From a candidate division KSB1 bacterium (lineage in GTDB: Bacteria; Zhuqueibacterota; Zhuqueibacteria; Zhuqueibacterales; Zhuqueibacteraceae), in contig JAPDQB010000021.1 of NCBI GenBank assembly GCA_034506175.1, positions 1 through 64,000 on the forward strand: a DNA stretch of 64,000 nucleotides, in the 5' to 3' direction. Each line of letters starts with the position of its first letter. Within the stretch, counting starts at the first letter, position 1. This document shows positions 55,291 through 63,513 of this stretch, piece by piece. Below the pieces are notes generated by a model. That model ran no database searches and was not told the DNA's origin. It worked only from the letters and a program-made list of their open reading frames with translations. The translations under genes were made by a program, and so were the position numbers.

Positions 55291-55392
55291 GGTTGCTTGT
55301 AGCTCGTTGCTTGTTGCTTGTGGCTGGTTGCTTGTGAAAGACTATACTGATTACTGGTGACTGATAACTGGTGACTGATCACTGCTCACTGG
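55291..55392. repeat. Two 7-bp repeat arrays between sdhD and sdhA
   Basis: Six heptamers of the form NGTNGCT (GGTTGCT, TGTAGCT, CGTTGCT, TGTTGCT, TGTGGCT, GGTTGCT; 55291-55332) and seven of the form NACTGRT (TACTGAT, TACTGGT, GACTGAT, AACTGGT, GACTGAT, CACTGCT, CACTGGA; 55345-55393). They fill nearly the whole gap between the sdhD stop and the sdhA ribosome binding site. Confidence 0.8.
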
Positions 55393-55411
55393 AAAGAGGG
55401 ATGGAAGGGAA

Positions 55412-57145
55412 ATGGTTTTGCAATACGACGTTGTGATCGTTGGCGCCGGCGGCGCCGGTTGCCGCGCGGCTTTGGAAATTCCCGCAGGCGTTCGTTGTGC
55501 GGTCATCACGAAATTGTACCCGACGCGGTCGCACACGGCAGCGGCGCAGGGCGGCGTGTGCGCGGCGCTGGGCAATGAGGAGGAGGACAGTTGGGAATGG
55601 CACATGTTCGACACCGTGAAAGGCGGCGATTATCTCGGCGACCAGGACGCCATCGAGATTCTCACGCACGATGCGCCGCAAACGATTTACGAGCTGGAGC
55701 ACATCGGCATGCCGTTTTCGCGCAATAAGGACGGCCGCATCGCGCAACGGCGTTTCGGCGGGCACACGCGCAATTTCGGCGAGGCCGCGGTGCAGCGCGC
55801 CTGCTTTGCCGCCGACCGCACCGGCCACATCATGCTGCACACGCTCCACGAAAATTGCGTCAAAAAAGGCGTCGAGTTTTTTTCCGAGTTCTTTCTCCTG
55901 GATGTTTTGATTGAAGACAATATCTGCCGCGGCGTGGTGGCGATGGATATTCGCACCTCGGAAATCCACACGTTTTATGCGAAGGCCGTGATGTTCGCCA
56001 CCGGCGGCGCGTGCAGGGTTTTTCGCATCACTTCCAACGCGCATGGCCTGGTCGGCGACGGCATCGCGGTGGCATACAATCGCGGCGTGCCGATTGAGGA
56101 TCACGAGTTCGTGCAATTTCATCCGACCGGCCTTTACAAACTCGGTATTTTAGTCTCTGAAGCGGCGCGCGGGGAGGGCGGCATTTTGCGCAATAAAAAC
56201 GGCGAGCGCTTTATGGAACGCTACGCGCCGACGATCAAAGATCTCGCGCCGCGCGACGTGGTGAGCCGCTGTATTTACACCGAATTTCGCGAAGGTCGCG
56301 GCATCATTGGCGACGACGGCACGCAATACGTCCATCTCGATTTGACGCACTTGGGCAAAGAAGTGATTGACAAAAAATTGCCGGATGTGACGGGATTCGC
56401 ACGCACCTATCTCGGCGTCGAGCCGATCAAGGAACCGATTCCGATTCAGCCGACGGCGCATTACATCATGGGCGGTATTCCGACCGATCTCAACGGACAG
56501 GTGCGGGCGAATCACAAAGACAAGCTGGTGACGGGCTTTTACGCAGCGGGTGAATGCGCCTGCGTTTCCGTGCATGGCGCGAATCGGCTCGGCACCAACT
56601 CACTGCTGGATATCATCGTTTACGGCCGCCGCGCCGGCAAGGCGATGACGGAATATATTCGCGAGAATGACTTCGCGCCGCTGCCCAAAGACGCCGACAA
56701 ACCGGTGCGCGAGAAGATCGAATGGATCAGCAAGAGCAACGGCAAGGAATCCGTCGCCGAATTGCGGCAAAAATTGCAAGACGAGATGATGGACAAATGC
56801 TCGGTCTATCGCGACGAAAAAAGCTTGATGGCGGTTCGCGAAACCGTGCGCGAGTTGAAAGCCCGTTACCAAAATATTCACATCGATGATCGCACGCGCA
56901 CGTTCAACACCGATTTGCTGGATGCCATCGAACTTGGCTACTTGCTCGACAATGCCGAGATCATCGTGGAAGGCGCCTTGGCCCGCCAGGAAAGCCGCGG
57001 CGCGCATTATCGCGAGGATTATTCGAAGCGCGATGACAAGAATTGGCTGAAGCACACGTTTGCGTATAAAACGGAGAAGGGCGTTAAGTTGGAATATAAG
57101 CCGGTGAAGATTACCAAATTTCAGCCGAAGGAGAGGAAATACTAA
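55412..57145 (+). CDS. sdhA: Succinate dehydrogenase flavoprotein subunit
   Basis: A 577-residue FAD subunit. The covalent-FAD histidine is in 'SHTAAAQGGVCAAL' (near residue 46); substrate-binding and catalytic segments are 'QFHPTGLYKLG' and 'GANRLGTNSLLDIIVYGRRAG'. It oxidises succinate to fumarate in the TCA cycle, working with SdhB, SdhC and SdhD. Normal length. Two unrelated small genes separate it from sdhB, which is unusual. Confidence 0.95.
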   Translation: MVLQYDVVIVGAGGAGCRAALEIPAGVRCAVITKLYPTRSHTAAAQGGVCAALGNEEEDSWEWHMFDTVKGGDYLGDQDAIEILTHDAPQTIYELEHIGMPFSRNKDGRIAQRRFGGHTRNFGEAAVQRACFAADRTGHIMLHTLHENCVKKGVEFFSEFFLLDVLIEDNICRGVVAMDIRTSEIHTFYAKAVMFATGGACRVFRITSNAHGLVGDGIAVAYNRGVPIEDHEFVQFHPTGLYKLGILVSEAARGEGGILRNKNGERFMERYAPTIKDLAPRDVVSRCIYTEFREGRGIIGDDGTQYVHLDLTHLGKEVIDKKLPDVTGFARTYLGVEPIKEPIPIQPTAHYIMGGIPTDLNGQVRANHKDKLVTGFYAAGECACVSVHGANRLGTNSLLDIIVYGRRAGKAMTEYIRENDFAPLPKDADKPVREKIEWISKSNGKESVAELRQKLQDEMMDKCSVYRDEKSLMAVRETVRELKARYQNIHIDDRTRTFNTDLLDAIELGYLLDNAEIIVEGALARQESRGAHYREDYSKRDDKNWLKHTFAYKTEKGVKLEYKPVKITKFQPKERKY

Positions 57146-57148
57146 AAT

Positions 57149-57415
57149 ATGCCAACGGTGCTACAAATTCACGGTTGGAGACTGTTCTTCTTTGCGAACG
57201 AACGCAACGAGCCTATTCATATCCACTGTAACAAGGCGGAAGTCCGTTGTAAATTTTGGATTGATGTAGATGATTTCAATATCAGGATGGAATATGGTTT
57301 GAACGCGTCTAATAGAGATTTACGAGAAATCAAAAAAATCATTTACGAGCATTTTGACGCCATTGTTGATGAATGGAACAAATTTCAGGAGCGCAAGCAT
57401 GGAAAAGCTATATAA
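57149..57415 (+). CDS. DUF4160 protein
   Basis: An 88-residue protein that fits DUF4160: 'HGWRLFFFANERNEPIHIHC' near the N-terminus and an acidic/aromatic helix at the C-terminus ('REIKKIIYEHFDAIVDEWNKF'). It begins 3 bp after the sdhA stop and overlaps the DUF2442 gene by 17 bp. DUF4160/DUF2442 pairs are common in bacterial genomes and behave as a two-gene module; toxin-antitoxin activity has been proposed but I cannot confirm it from sequence. Confidence 0.8.
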   Translation: MPTVLQIHGWRLFFFANERNEPIHIHCNKAEVRCKFWIDVDDFNIRMEYGLNASNRDLREIKKIIYEHFDAIVDEWNKFQERKHGKAI

Positions 57416-57683
57416 CATCAGTGACGTTTCTTTGAAAGGATATTTGCTTTCCTTCAAAGTCGACGGCATTTCGGTAACTTGCGATCTCGCGAGAATTTCT
57501 AATGTCCTCGCAAAGGCAAGCAAAGAGCAAGTTGCCAATATGATTGTCGACCCGGTCGGAGTCGGATTTCACTGGCCGGCGCTCGACGAGGATTTATCGG
57601 TAAATGGGATATTGCGAGAACTGGGAATCAAGCTGCCTATTAGCGCGAAAGAAGAGATGACAGAGCGTGTTGAGTTGGTTTGA
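57399..57683 (+). CDS. DUF2442 protein
   Basis: A 94-residue DUF2442 protein from the ATG at 57399 ('LLSFKVDGISVTCDLARIS', 'VGVGFHWPALDEDLSVNGIL'). It overlaps the end of the DUF4160 gene, marking a coupled pair. The pair splits sdhA from sdhB. The region is more AT-rich than its neighbours, consistent with transfer. Confidence 0.8.
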   Translation: MEKLYNISDVSLKGYLLSFKVDGISVTCDLARISNVLAKASKEQVANMIVDPVGVGFHWPALDEDLSVNGILRELGIKLPISAKEEMTERVELV

Positions 57684-57718
57684 GCGCCTCATTTAAACTT
57701 TTATATAAACACGATAAC

Positions 57719-58441
57719 ATGGCGAGAAAAAGCGAGCTTATGAACATCACTTTCAAAATTTTTCGATTCAACCCAGAAGTTGACAAGGCCTCATACTTCA
57801 AAGAATACAAGCTCGACGTGCCGCCGACGTACAGAATTCTCGACGCGCTGCATGACATTAAATGGAAGATGGACGGCACGCTGACGTTCCGGCGGGCTTG
57901 TGCGCACGGGGTGTGTGGCTCGGATGCGATGCTGATCAACGGCCGCAACCAGCTCGCGTGTCAAACCCTTGTGCAAGACCTGAAAACTGATTATATTACC
58001 GTAGAGCCGATGAAGAAGTACAAAGTCATCAAAGACCTTGTCGTTGAGATGCAGCCGTTTTATGACAATCTGAAACGCATCAAACCTTATTTTGTCGAGG
58101 GCGATCCGCCGCCGGCAAAGGAGCGGCTGCAAGACAACGACGACCGTGATTTCATCGACGAGGCAACCAAGTGCATTCTCTGCGGCGCCTGTACGTCGTC
58201 GTGCCCCTCATTTTGGGCCGACCAGAAATTTTTGGGGCCGGCGGCATTGTTGAAAGCGTTTCGCTTCGTCTTCGATACGCGCGATGCGGCGGCGGACGAG
58301 CGGCTCGATATCGTCAATGACTCGCACGGCGTTTGGCGCTGCCATACGATTTTCAACTGCGTCGAAGCGTGCCCGAAAGAAATCAACATCACCAGCGCGA
58401 TCAGCCACTTGAAAAAAAGACTGGTCTCGCGAAAGATTTGA
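57719..58441 (+). CDS. sdhB: Succinate dehydrogenase iron-sulfur subunit
   Basis: A 240-residue subunit with three Fe-S clusters: [2Fe-2S] in 'CAHGVCGSDAMLINGRNQLAC', [4Fe-4S] in 'CILCGACTSSCP' and [3Fe-4S] in 'CHTIFNCVEACP'. It passes electrons from SdhA to quinone. The ATG at 57719 and a second ATG at 57740 ('MNITFKIFRFNPEVDK') are both plausible starts; the open frame extends back to 57680. Its separation from sdhA by the DUF4160/DUF2442 pair is odd. Confidence 0.92.
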   Translation: MARKSELMNITFKIFRFNPEVDKASYFKEYKLDVPPTYRILDALHDIKWKMDGTLTFRRACAHGVCGSDAMLINGRNQLACQTLVQDLKTDYITVEPMKKYKVIKDLVVEMQPFYDNLKRIKPYFVEGDPPPAKERLQDNDDRDFIDEATKCILCGACTSSCPSFWADQKFLGPAALLKAFRFVFDTRDAAADERLDIVNDSHGVWRCHTIFNCVEACPKEINITSAISHLKKRLVSRKI

Positions 58442-58533
58442 ACAATATATCACAGGCTGCGGTCAGAGGGAAATTTTCAGAATCGCCAAGAAGATGGATT
58501 GAAAAGGAAAGTTTAAGAGAGGAGATTTAGGAC

Positions 58534-59652
58534 ATGGCCAAGCACAAAATCGGCTGGCTCCCCGGGGATGGAGTTGGCAGGGATGTGATGGAAGCAGCGC
58601 GAATTGTGCTCGATAAGTTAGGATTTGACGCCGAATATTATCACGGCGACATCGGCTGGAATTTTTGGTGCAAAGAAGGCAACGCACTGCCGCCGCGCAC
58701 CGTGCAGATGTTGCGACAAACCGATGCCTGTCTCTTCGGCGCGATCACCAGCAAGCCGAAGGAAGAAGCGGAGAAAGATCTGGTTCCCGAGTTGCAAAGG
58801 AAGGGGCTGGTTTATCAAAGCCCCATTTTGCAACTGCGCCAGGAGTTCAATCTGCACACGAACATTCGGCCTTGCAAAGCTTATCCAGGCAACCCGCTCA
58901 ATTATCGCGACGACATCAACGTGCTGGTTTTTCGCGAGAGCACGGAATGCTTGTACGTCGGCATCGAGTTTCATCCGGTGCCGGCGCCGGTATTGCAGGC
59001 TTTAATGGAATATCATCCTCGCGCGCGGCGCTATGCAGGCATCGATCCGAACGATATCGCGATCTCGACACGCGTGATGACGCGGCAGCGCTGCGAGGGC
59101 ATCGCGCGCAGCGCCTTTGAATGCGCCAGGCGGCACGGCTATCGCTCGGTGACCGCGGTCGAGAAACCCAACGTCACGCGCGAGACCAGCGGCATGCTCT
59201 TTCGCGAAGCGCGCAAGGTCGCCAAGCAATTTCCCGACATTGACTTCTACGAAGCCAATATCGATGCGATGTGCATGTGGCTGCTGAAGAATCCGCAGCA
59301 CTACGGCGTGTTGTTGACGAGCAATCTGTTCGGCGATATTCTTTCAAAACTGTGCGCGCAATTGGTGGGCGGATTGGGCTTTGGTTGCAGCGCCAACATC
59401 GGCGACAATTACGCGCTCTTCGAGCCGATTCACGGTTCGGCGCCGAAATATGCGGGACAATATCGCGTCAATCCCATTGGCCTCATCCTGGCCGCGCGCA
59501 TGATGCTCGACTATCTCAACGAAACGGAATTGGCGAATGCGCTTGAGACCGCCATCGCCAAGGTGATCCGTGACGGGAAAGTAAAAACTTATGACATGGG
59601 CGGCGCCGCCTCGACGCTGGATATGGCTAATGCCATTGCCGAGCGACTTTGA
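58534..59652 (+). CDS. NAD-dependent isocitrate dehydrogenase (IDH/IMDH family)
   Basis: A 372-residue decarboxylating beta-hydroxyacid dehydrogenase. The N-terminal 'IGWLPGDGVGRDVM', the substrate loop 'FRESTECLYVGIE' and the family signature 'NLFGDILSKLCAQLVGGLGF' are seen, and 'HGSAPKYAG' resembles NAD-linked isocitrate dehydrogenases. LeuB-type 3-isopropylmalate dehydrogenase is the main alternative, but there is no leu context while aconitase and sdh are adjacent. The ATG at 58534 has AGAGGAG upstream. Confidence 0.82.
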   Translation: MAKHKIGWLPGDGVGRDVMEAARIVLDKLGFDAEYYHGDIGWNFWCKEGNALPPRTVQMLRQTDACLFGAITSKPKEEAEKDLVPELQRKGLVYQSPILQLRQEFNLHTNIRPCKAYPGNPLNYRDDINVLVFRESTECLYVGIEFHPVPAPVLQALMEYHPRARRYAGIDPNDIAISTRVMTRQRCEGIARSAFECARRHGYRSVTAVEKPNVTRETSGMLFREARKVAKQFPDIDFYEANIDAMCMWLLKNPQHYGVLLTSNLFGDILSKLCAQLVGGLGFGCSANIGDNYALFEPIHGSAPKYAGQYRVNPIGLILAARMMLDYLNETELANALETAIAKVIRDGKVKTYDMGGAASTLDMANAIAERL

Positions 59653-59731
59653 AAGATGGGCGGTGTCATCCCATCAATATAATTGTCTCATCGGGTGTTT
59701 AGCTGTTTGCGATAATATGGTTTGGTGAACA

Positions 59732-60085
59732 ATGGAAAGCTTGATAGCTGTCCTAGTAACTTTTGCGTTGATTGGCGGAACGGTTCTGTTGATTCTCGGC
59801 TTGTCCTCCTGGCTCGGCCCGAAGCGCAGGAATCCCGTGAAGGACACGCCGTTCGAATGCGGCTGGACGCCCATCGCCTTTCCCGGCGAAAGATTAAACA
59901 TCAGATTTTATTTGATCGCCATACTTTTTGTGCTCTTCGATATTGAGATAATTTTTCTGTTTCCCTGGGCGATTGTATTCCGCGAGCTTGGCCCGGTGGG
60001 ATTTTTCAGCATGTTGACATTCATCGGTGTTTTGGTTCTTGGTCTTGTTTATGCATGGAAGCGAGGTGCTTTGGAATGGGAATGA
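59732..60085 (+). CDS. nuoA: NADH-quinone oxidoreductase subunit A
   Basis: A 117-residue three-span membrane subunit of Complex I: 'AVLVTFALIGGTVLLILGLS', 'PFECGWTPIAFPG' (NuoA signature), 'LFDIEIIFLFPWAIVFRELG' and 'LGLVYAWKRGALEW'. It starts the nuo operon; nuoB overlaps its stop. Confidence 0.93.
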   Translation: MESLIAVLVTFALIGGTVLLILGLSSWLGPKRRNPVKDTPFECGWTPIAFPGERLNIRFYLIAILFVLFDIEIIFLFPWAIVFRELGPVGFFSMLTFIGVLVLGLVYAWKRGALEWE

Positions 60086-60552
60086 GAAATGTTCTTGGCG
60101 GCGATAATTTTTTCACGTCGCGATTGGATGAGCTCATTGGTTGGGCGCGAAAGTATTCGATTTTTCAATATCCCTTTGTCACCGCCTGTTGTGGCATGGA
60201 ATATATGGCGTTGGCCGGTCCACAATATGATCTGGACCGTTTCGGCGCCGCGTTGCCGCGCTTTACGCCGCGCCAGGCCGACGTGCTTTTTGTGGTCGGC
60301 ACCATCAGCCAAAAAATCGCGCCGATTATGCGCCGCGTTTATGATCAGATGTGTGAACCCAAGTGGGTGGTTGCCTTCGGCGTTTGCACCTGCACCGGTG
60401 GTTTTTATAACAACTATTCCACCGTGCAAGGCATTGACACCATTGTGCCGGTGGATGTTTACATCCCCGGCTGCCCGCCGCGGCCGGAGACGGTGCTGCA
60501 AGGGGTGATGCTGCTGCAGGAAAAAATTCAAAAGCAGAGGCAGGAGTATTAA
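60076..60552 (+). CDS. nuoB: NADH-quinone oxidoreductase subunit B
   Basis: A 158-residue Fe-S subunit that holds cluster N2. The ligands are in 'TACCGMEYM' (adjacent Cys pair), 'CTCTGGFYN' and 'IPGCPPRPE'. Alternative start ATG at 60082 would give an ATGA overlap with the nuoA stop; both starts are close. It is in one operon with nuoA, but two other genes lie between it and nuoCD. Confidence 0.93.
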   Translation: MGMRNVLGGDNFFTSRLDELIGWARKYSIFQYPFVTACCGMEYMALAGPQYDLDRFGAALPRFTPRQADVLFVVGTISQKIAPIMRRVYDQMCEPKWVVAFGVCTCTGGFYNNYSTVQGIDTIVPVDVYIPGCPPRPETVLQGVMLLQEKIQKQRQEY

Positions 60553-60571
60553 AAGTGAGGGGGAAAACAAT

Positions 60572-61175
60572 TTGGCTGAAAGAGGCAAAGCTCTTTTCAA
60601 ATCGGTATGTCTCGGCAAGTGCAAAAGCCGCGACTTGCCGGCGCGATTGAATTTGTCCAGCCTCGCGCCGGAAATGAACCGGCTGTGGGAAGCGAGTGTT
60701 CGTGAGATTGCATCGGGCGTGGTTCGCGAGTACGGGGCGCTGTTGGTTTGGGAGCGCGAAAGATTGCGTTTGACGAACATTGTCGAAGGCGCAGATGATA
60801 GGGCAGCAGTTTGTCGGCACCTTTCACACGCATCCGTATGCGAGCGGTTTGATGGGCATGGCGTTTAGTGGAGAAGATTTTGCAAGCGCGCTAGCCCACC
60901 GCGAGAATCTTTCAATTCTTCATTGTGGAGACAAAATAGTGGCGCTGGTGCGTACAGAATTGACCCCAAAGCGCTTTGAGGATGAACCTATTGATGATGA
61001 GGCGAGAGAACTTGTAAGAAGGAATAGACGTGTGCTTTCCTTATCGGATGTGGTGCTAAAAATGAACGTCATATTCTGCCATGGCGCCGCGAGCGTGCGG
61101 CAGTTGGCTCGTCCACAAGAAAAAAGGCTTCTTTGCGCAAGGCCAGACGCCATACTCGCGAGGCCGCGATCTTGA
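60572..61175 (+). pseudogene. JAMM/MPN-domain protein gene, frameshifted and 3' altered
   Basis: From a TTG at 60572 (AGGGGG upstream) the frame encodes 'ARLNLSSLAPEMNRLWEASV' up to 'LTNIVEGADDR'; it must shift near the GGG at 60801-60803 to continue with 'QQFVGTFHTHPYASGLMGMA' and 'FSGEDFASAL'. H-x-H-P and S-G-E-D give the JAMM metalloprotease pattern (S-x2-D present; the P-to-S spacing is slightly longer than usual). After 'VVLKMNVIFC' the C-terminus looks replaced. Found between nuoB and nuoCD. Confidence 0.7.
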
Positions 61176-61381
61176 TCGCGCCGGCGCCGGAACATGGCTA
61201 TTGGGCTTATTGTCCGGCAGTCAATGGCAAGGGCGTGTATGGAGAAACAATGGCCGAAGCAGAAAATAAAATGGCGTCTTATCTGAAGAGCCAGGGAAAG
61301 CTCGCTGCGCCAGGCAAGCGGTTGCCTAAAACCGGAGCGCGTGTTAAAAAAGTCAAAATCGCCGTGCCGTCATTGAAATAG
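61133..61381 (+). CDS. HicB-like small protein
   Basis: An 82-residue frame (TTG start, uncertain) containing 'ILIAPAPEHGYWAYCPAVNG' and 'YGETMAEAENKMASYLKSQG', the HicB antitoxin fold pattern (GYxAxCPxxxG, then ETxxEAxxN). The tail is basic (Lys/Arg-rich). It overlaps the end of the JAMM pseudogene and lies upstream of nuoCD. No HicA is recognisable, so it is an orphan or a remnant. Confidence 0.55.
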   Translation: MRKARRHTREAAILIAPAPEHGYWAYCPAVNGKGVYGETMAEAENKMASYLKSQGKLAAPGKRLPKTGARVKKVKIAVPSLK

Positions 61382-61505
61382 TATCGCCATGAAGAAATCA
61401 ACTTCGCCAGGCCTCGCGCGGCAAGGCCGCAAGCAGGGTTCGGAAAAAGGTGCGCATGAAAATCGAAGCGCCGCTTTCGTAAATTGAAACTCAAATCAAT
61501 AACCC

Positions 61506-63455
61506 ATGTCCTTTCTCGAAAACATCGTTGCCCAATTTCCGGATAAAGTCAAAATCCTCCCGCATCCGCGCGGCGAGCACGTGCTGGAAGTGGAGCGCCA
61601 TATTTTGCCGGCGCTTTGCGCCCATCTCAAAAATGAGCATGCGCCGCGGTTCAATTTTCTGATGGACTTGGCGGGCGTCGACTATTCCACCTTTGGTGCG
61701 CCAACGCAAGCCGCGGCCTATACTGGCGCCGCCGAGCCGGTGATTAAGCCAACGCCGCCACAGGACTCACGCAATGGCCGGCGCGAGCGTTTTGAAGTTG
61801 TCTACAATCTTTTCGCCTGGCCGGAAAAACTTCGCCTGCGCTTGCGCGTGCCGGTTCCGGAACTGGCGCCGGAGGTGCCGACGGTGAGCCATCTGTGGAG
61901 TGGCGCCAACTGGTTCGAGCGGGAAGTGTGGGATATGTTCGGCATTCGCTTCAAAGGCCATCCGGACCTGCGGCGGATTTTAATGTACGACGAATTCAAA
62001 GGCCATCCGCTGCGCAAGGATTACCCCATCACACGCCGGCATCCCCTCGTCGATAATCAAAGGATGGCGCCAGATCAGAATAATGGCCGCCTGCCGTTTC
62101 GCATCAAACCTCCACAGTTCGGCAAAAACACCCAAAATATGCTGCTCAACATGGGGCCGTCGCATCCGGCGATGCACGGCGTCATTCACGTTTTGGTCGA
62201 GCTGGATGGCGAAAAAGTTGAAAGGGCGGACATCGGCATTGGCTATCTGCATCGTGCGTTTGAAAAAGACGCCGAGAATGTGACATGGACGCAAGTCTTT
62301 CCGTACACCGACCGTTTGAATTATGTTTCACCGCTCATCAACAACGTTGGCTACGCCATGGCGGTGGAAAAGGTGATGGGCCTGCAAATCACCGAGCGCT
62401 GCCAGTATCTCCGTGTGCTGATGTCGGAAATCTCGCGCCTCACCGACCACTTAACCTGCATTGGCGCGAACACCATGGAAGTCGGCGCCATGACCGCTTT
62501 TCTCTATTTTGTCAAAGTGCGCGACATGCTTTACGAGCTGGTCGAAGAGATCACCGGCGCGCGGCTCACCGTTTCCTACGTTCGCGTCGGCGGCGTGAAG
62601 GCGGATTTGACGCCGGAATTTCCCCAGCATCTGCGCAAAATACTAGGCGAATGGCGGATCGCTATGGACGAAATGCACAAGCTGGTGACGCGCAATCGCA
62701 TCTTCGTGGACCGGATGAAAGGCGTCGGCGTCGTCAGCCAGGAAACCGCGATTGATTACGGCTTCACCGGCCCGTTTCTGCGCAGCACCGGCATTGATTA
62801 CGACGTTCGCAAAACCGAGCCCTACTCGGGGTACGACCAGTTTGATTTCGATATTCCTTATGGCCAATACGGCGACAACTATGACCGCTATTTGGTGCGC
62901 ATGGAAGAAATGGAGCAAAGCGTGCGCATCATCGAACAGTGCATGGAGAAGCTGGAGAAGACTTCCGGTGCGCCGCTTAATGTGGATTATGAAGGCAAAG
63001 AGATTCCGGCCGATAAAATGGCTGATCTTGGCAAATTTGGCTATACCAAAGGTTTGCTACAAGTTCAAGCGTTAACCGACCCGACGCTTTCGGGCGGTAA
63101 TGCCTGGCTGCGCCACAACATCTTTCCAGCGGATGCCAAAGGCGTGGTGCTCCCCGCCAAGGAAAAAACCTACGGCAGCATTGAAGGCCTCATGAATCAC
63201 TTTATGCTGATTATGGAAGGCTACGGCATTCAACCGCCGTCCGGCGACGCCTATCAAGCCGTTGAAGGCGCCAATGGCGAATTGGGTTTTTATGTGATCA
63301 GCGACGGCAAAGACCGGCCCTATCGCGTGCGGGTAAGGCCGCCGTGTTTTACGCTGATGTCAGGATTTCACAAAATGATCGAAGGCGACATGGTGGCAGA
63401 CATCATCGCCACATTCGGCACGGTGAATATGATTGCCGGAGAATTGGACCGATAA
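61506..63455 (+). CDS. nuoCD: NADH-quinone oxidoreductase fused subunit C/D
   Basis: A 649-residue fusion of NuoC (30-kDa subunit, residues about 1-190; 'HLWSGANWFEREVWDMFGI') and NuoD (49-kDa subunit; 'NMGPSHPAMHGVIHVLVELD', 'GYLHRAFEK', 'RPPCFTLMSGFHKMIEGDM'). The fusion is known from E. coli and other lineages. It contributes to the quinone-binding hydrophilic arm of Complex I. It is followed by a short dispersed repeat and nuoE. Confidence 0.95.
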   Translation: MSFLENIVAQFPDKVKILPHPRGEHVLEVERHILPALCAHLKNEHAPRFNFLMDLAGVDYSTFGAPTQAAAYTGAAEPVIKPTPPQDSRNGRRERFEVVYNLFAWPEKLRLRLRVPVPELAPEVPTVSHLWSGANWFEREVWDMFGIRFKGHPDLRRILMYDEFKGHPLRKDYPITRRHPLVDNQRMAPDQNNGRLPFRIKPPQFGKNTQNMLLNMGPSHPAMHGVIHVLVELDGEKVERADIGIGYLHRAFEKDAENVTWTQVFPYTDRLNYVSPLINNVGYAMAVEKVMGLQITERCQYLRVLMSEISRLTDHLTCIGANTMEVGAMTAFLYFVKVRDMLYELVEEITGARLTVSYVRVGGVKADLTPEFPQHLRKILGEWRIAMDEMHKLVTRNRIFVDRMKGVGVVSQETAIDYGFTGPFLRSTGIDYDVRKTEPYSGYDQFDFDIPYGQYGDNYDRYLVRMEEMEQSVRIIEQCMEKLEKTSGAPLNVDYEGKEIPADKMADLGKFGYTKGLLQVQALTDPTLSGGNAWLRHNIFPADAKGVVLPAKEKTYGSIEGLMNHFMLIMEGYGIQPPSGDAYQAVEGANGELGFYVISDGKDRPYRVRVRPPCFTLMSGFHKMIEGDMVADIIATFGTVNMIAGELDR

Positions 63456-63456
63456 A

Positions 63457-63479
63457 CGTAACCCAAACTGCCAGTCTGG
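63457..63479 (+). repeat. Dispersed stop-linked hairpin repeat, copy 2
   Basis: CGTAACCCAA followed by ACTGCCAGTCTGG lies immediately after the nuoCD stop. It matches the copy at 23709-23730 (reverse strand) at 20 of 22 positions. Confidence 0.55.
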
Positions 63480-63513
63480 GCTTTACTTCTTCGGAGGAGA
63501 ACTGAATACTTTA

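Noticed and set aside
55291..55392. CRISPR array
   Set aside because: The units are 7 bp with no spacers, and there are no cas genes.
48675..59652. leuCD/leuB leucine biosynthesis assignment
   Set aside because: The aconitase-type gene is a single fusion and both enzymes sit in a TCA-cycle context, so aconitase and isocitrate dehydrogenase are preferred.
61389..61482. Short frame between the HicB-like ORF and nuoCD as a HicA toxin
   Set aside because: The 30 or so residues show no HicA motif.
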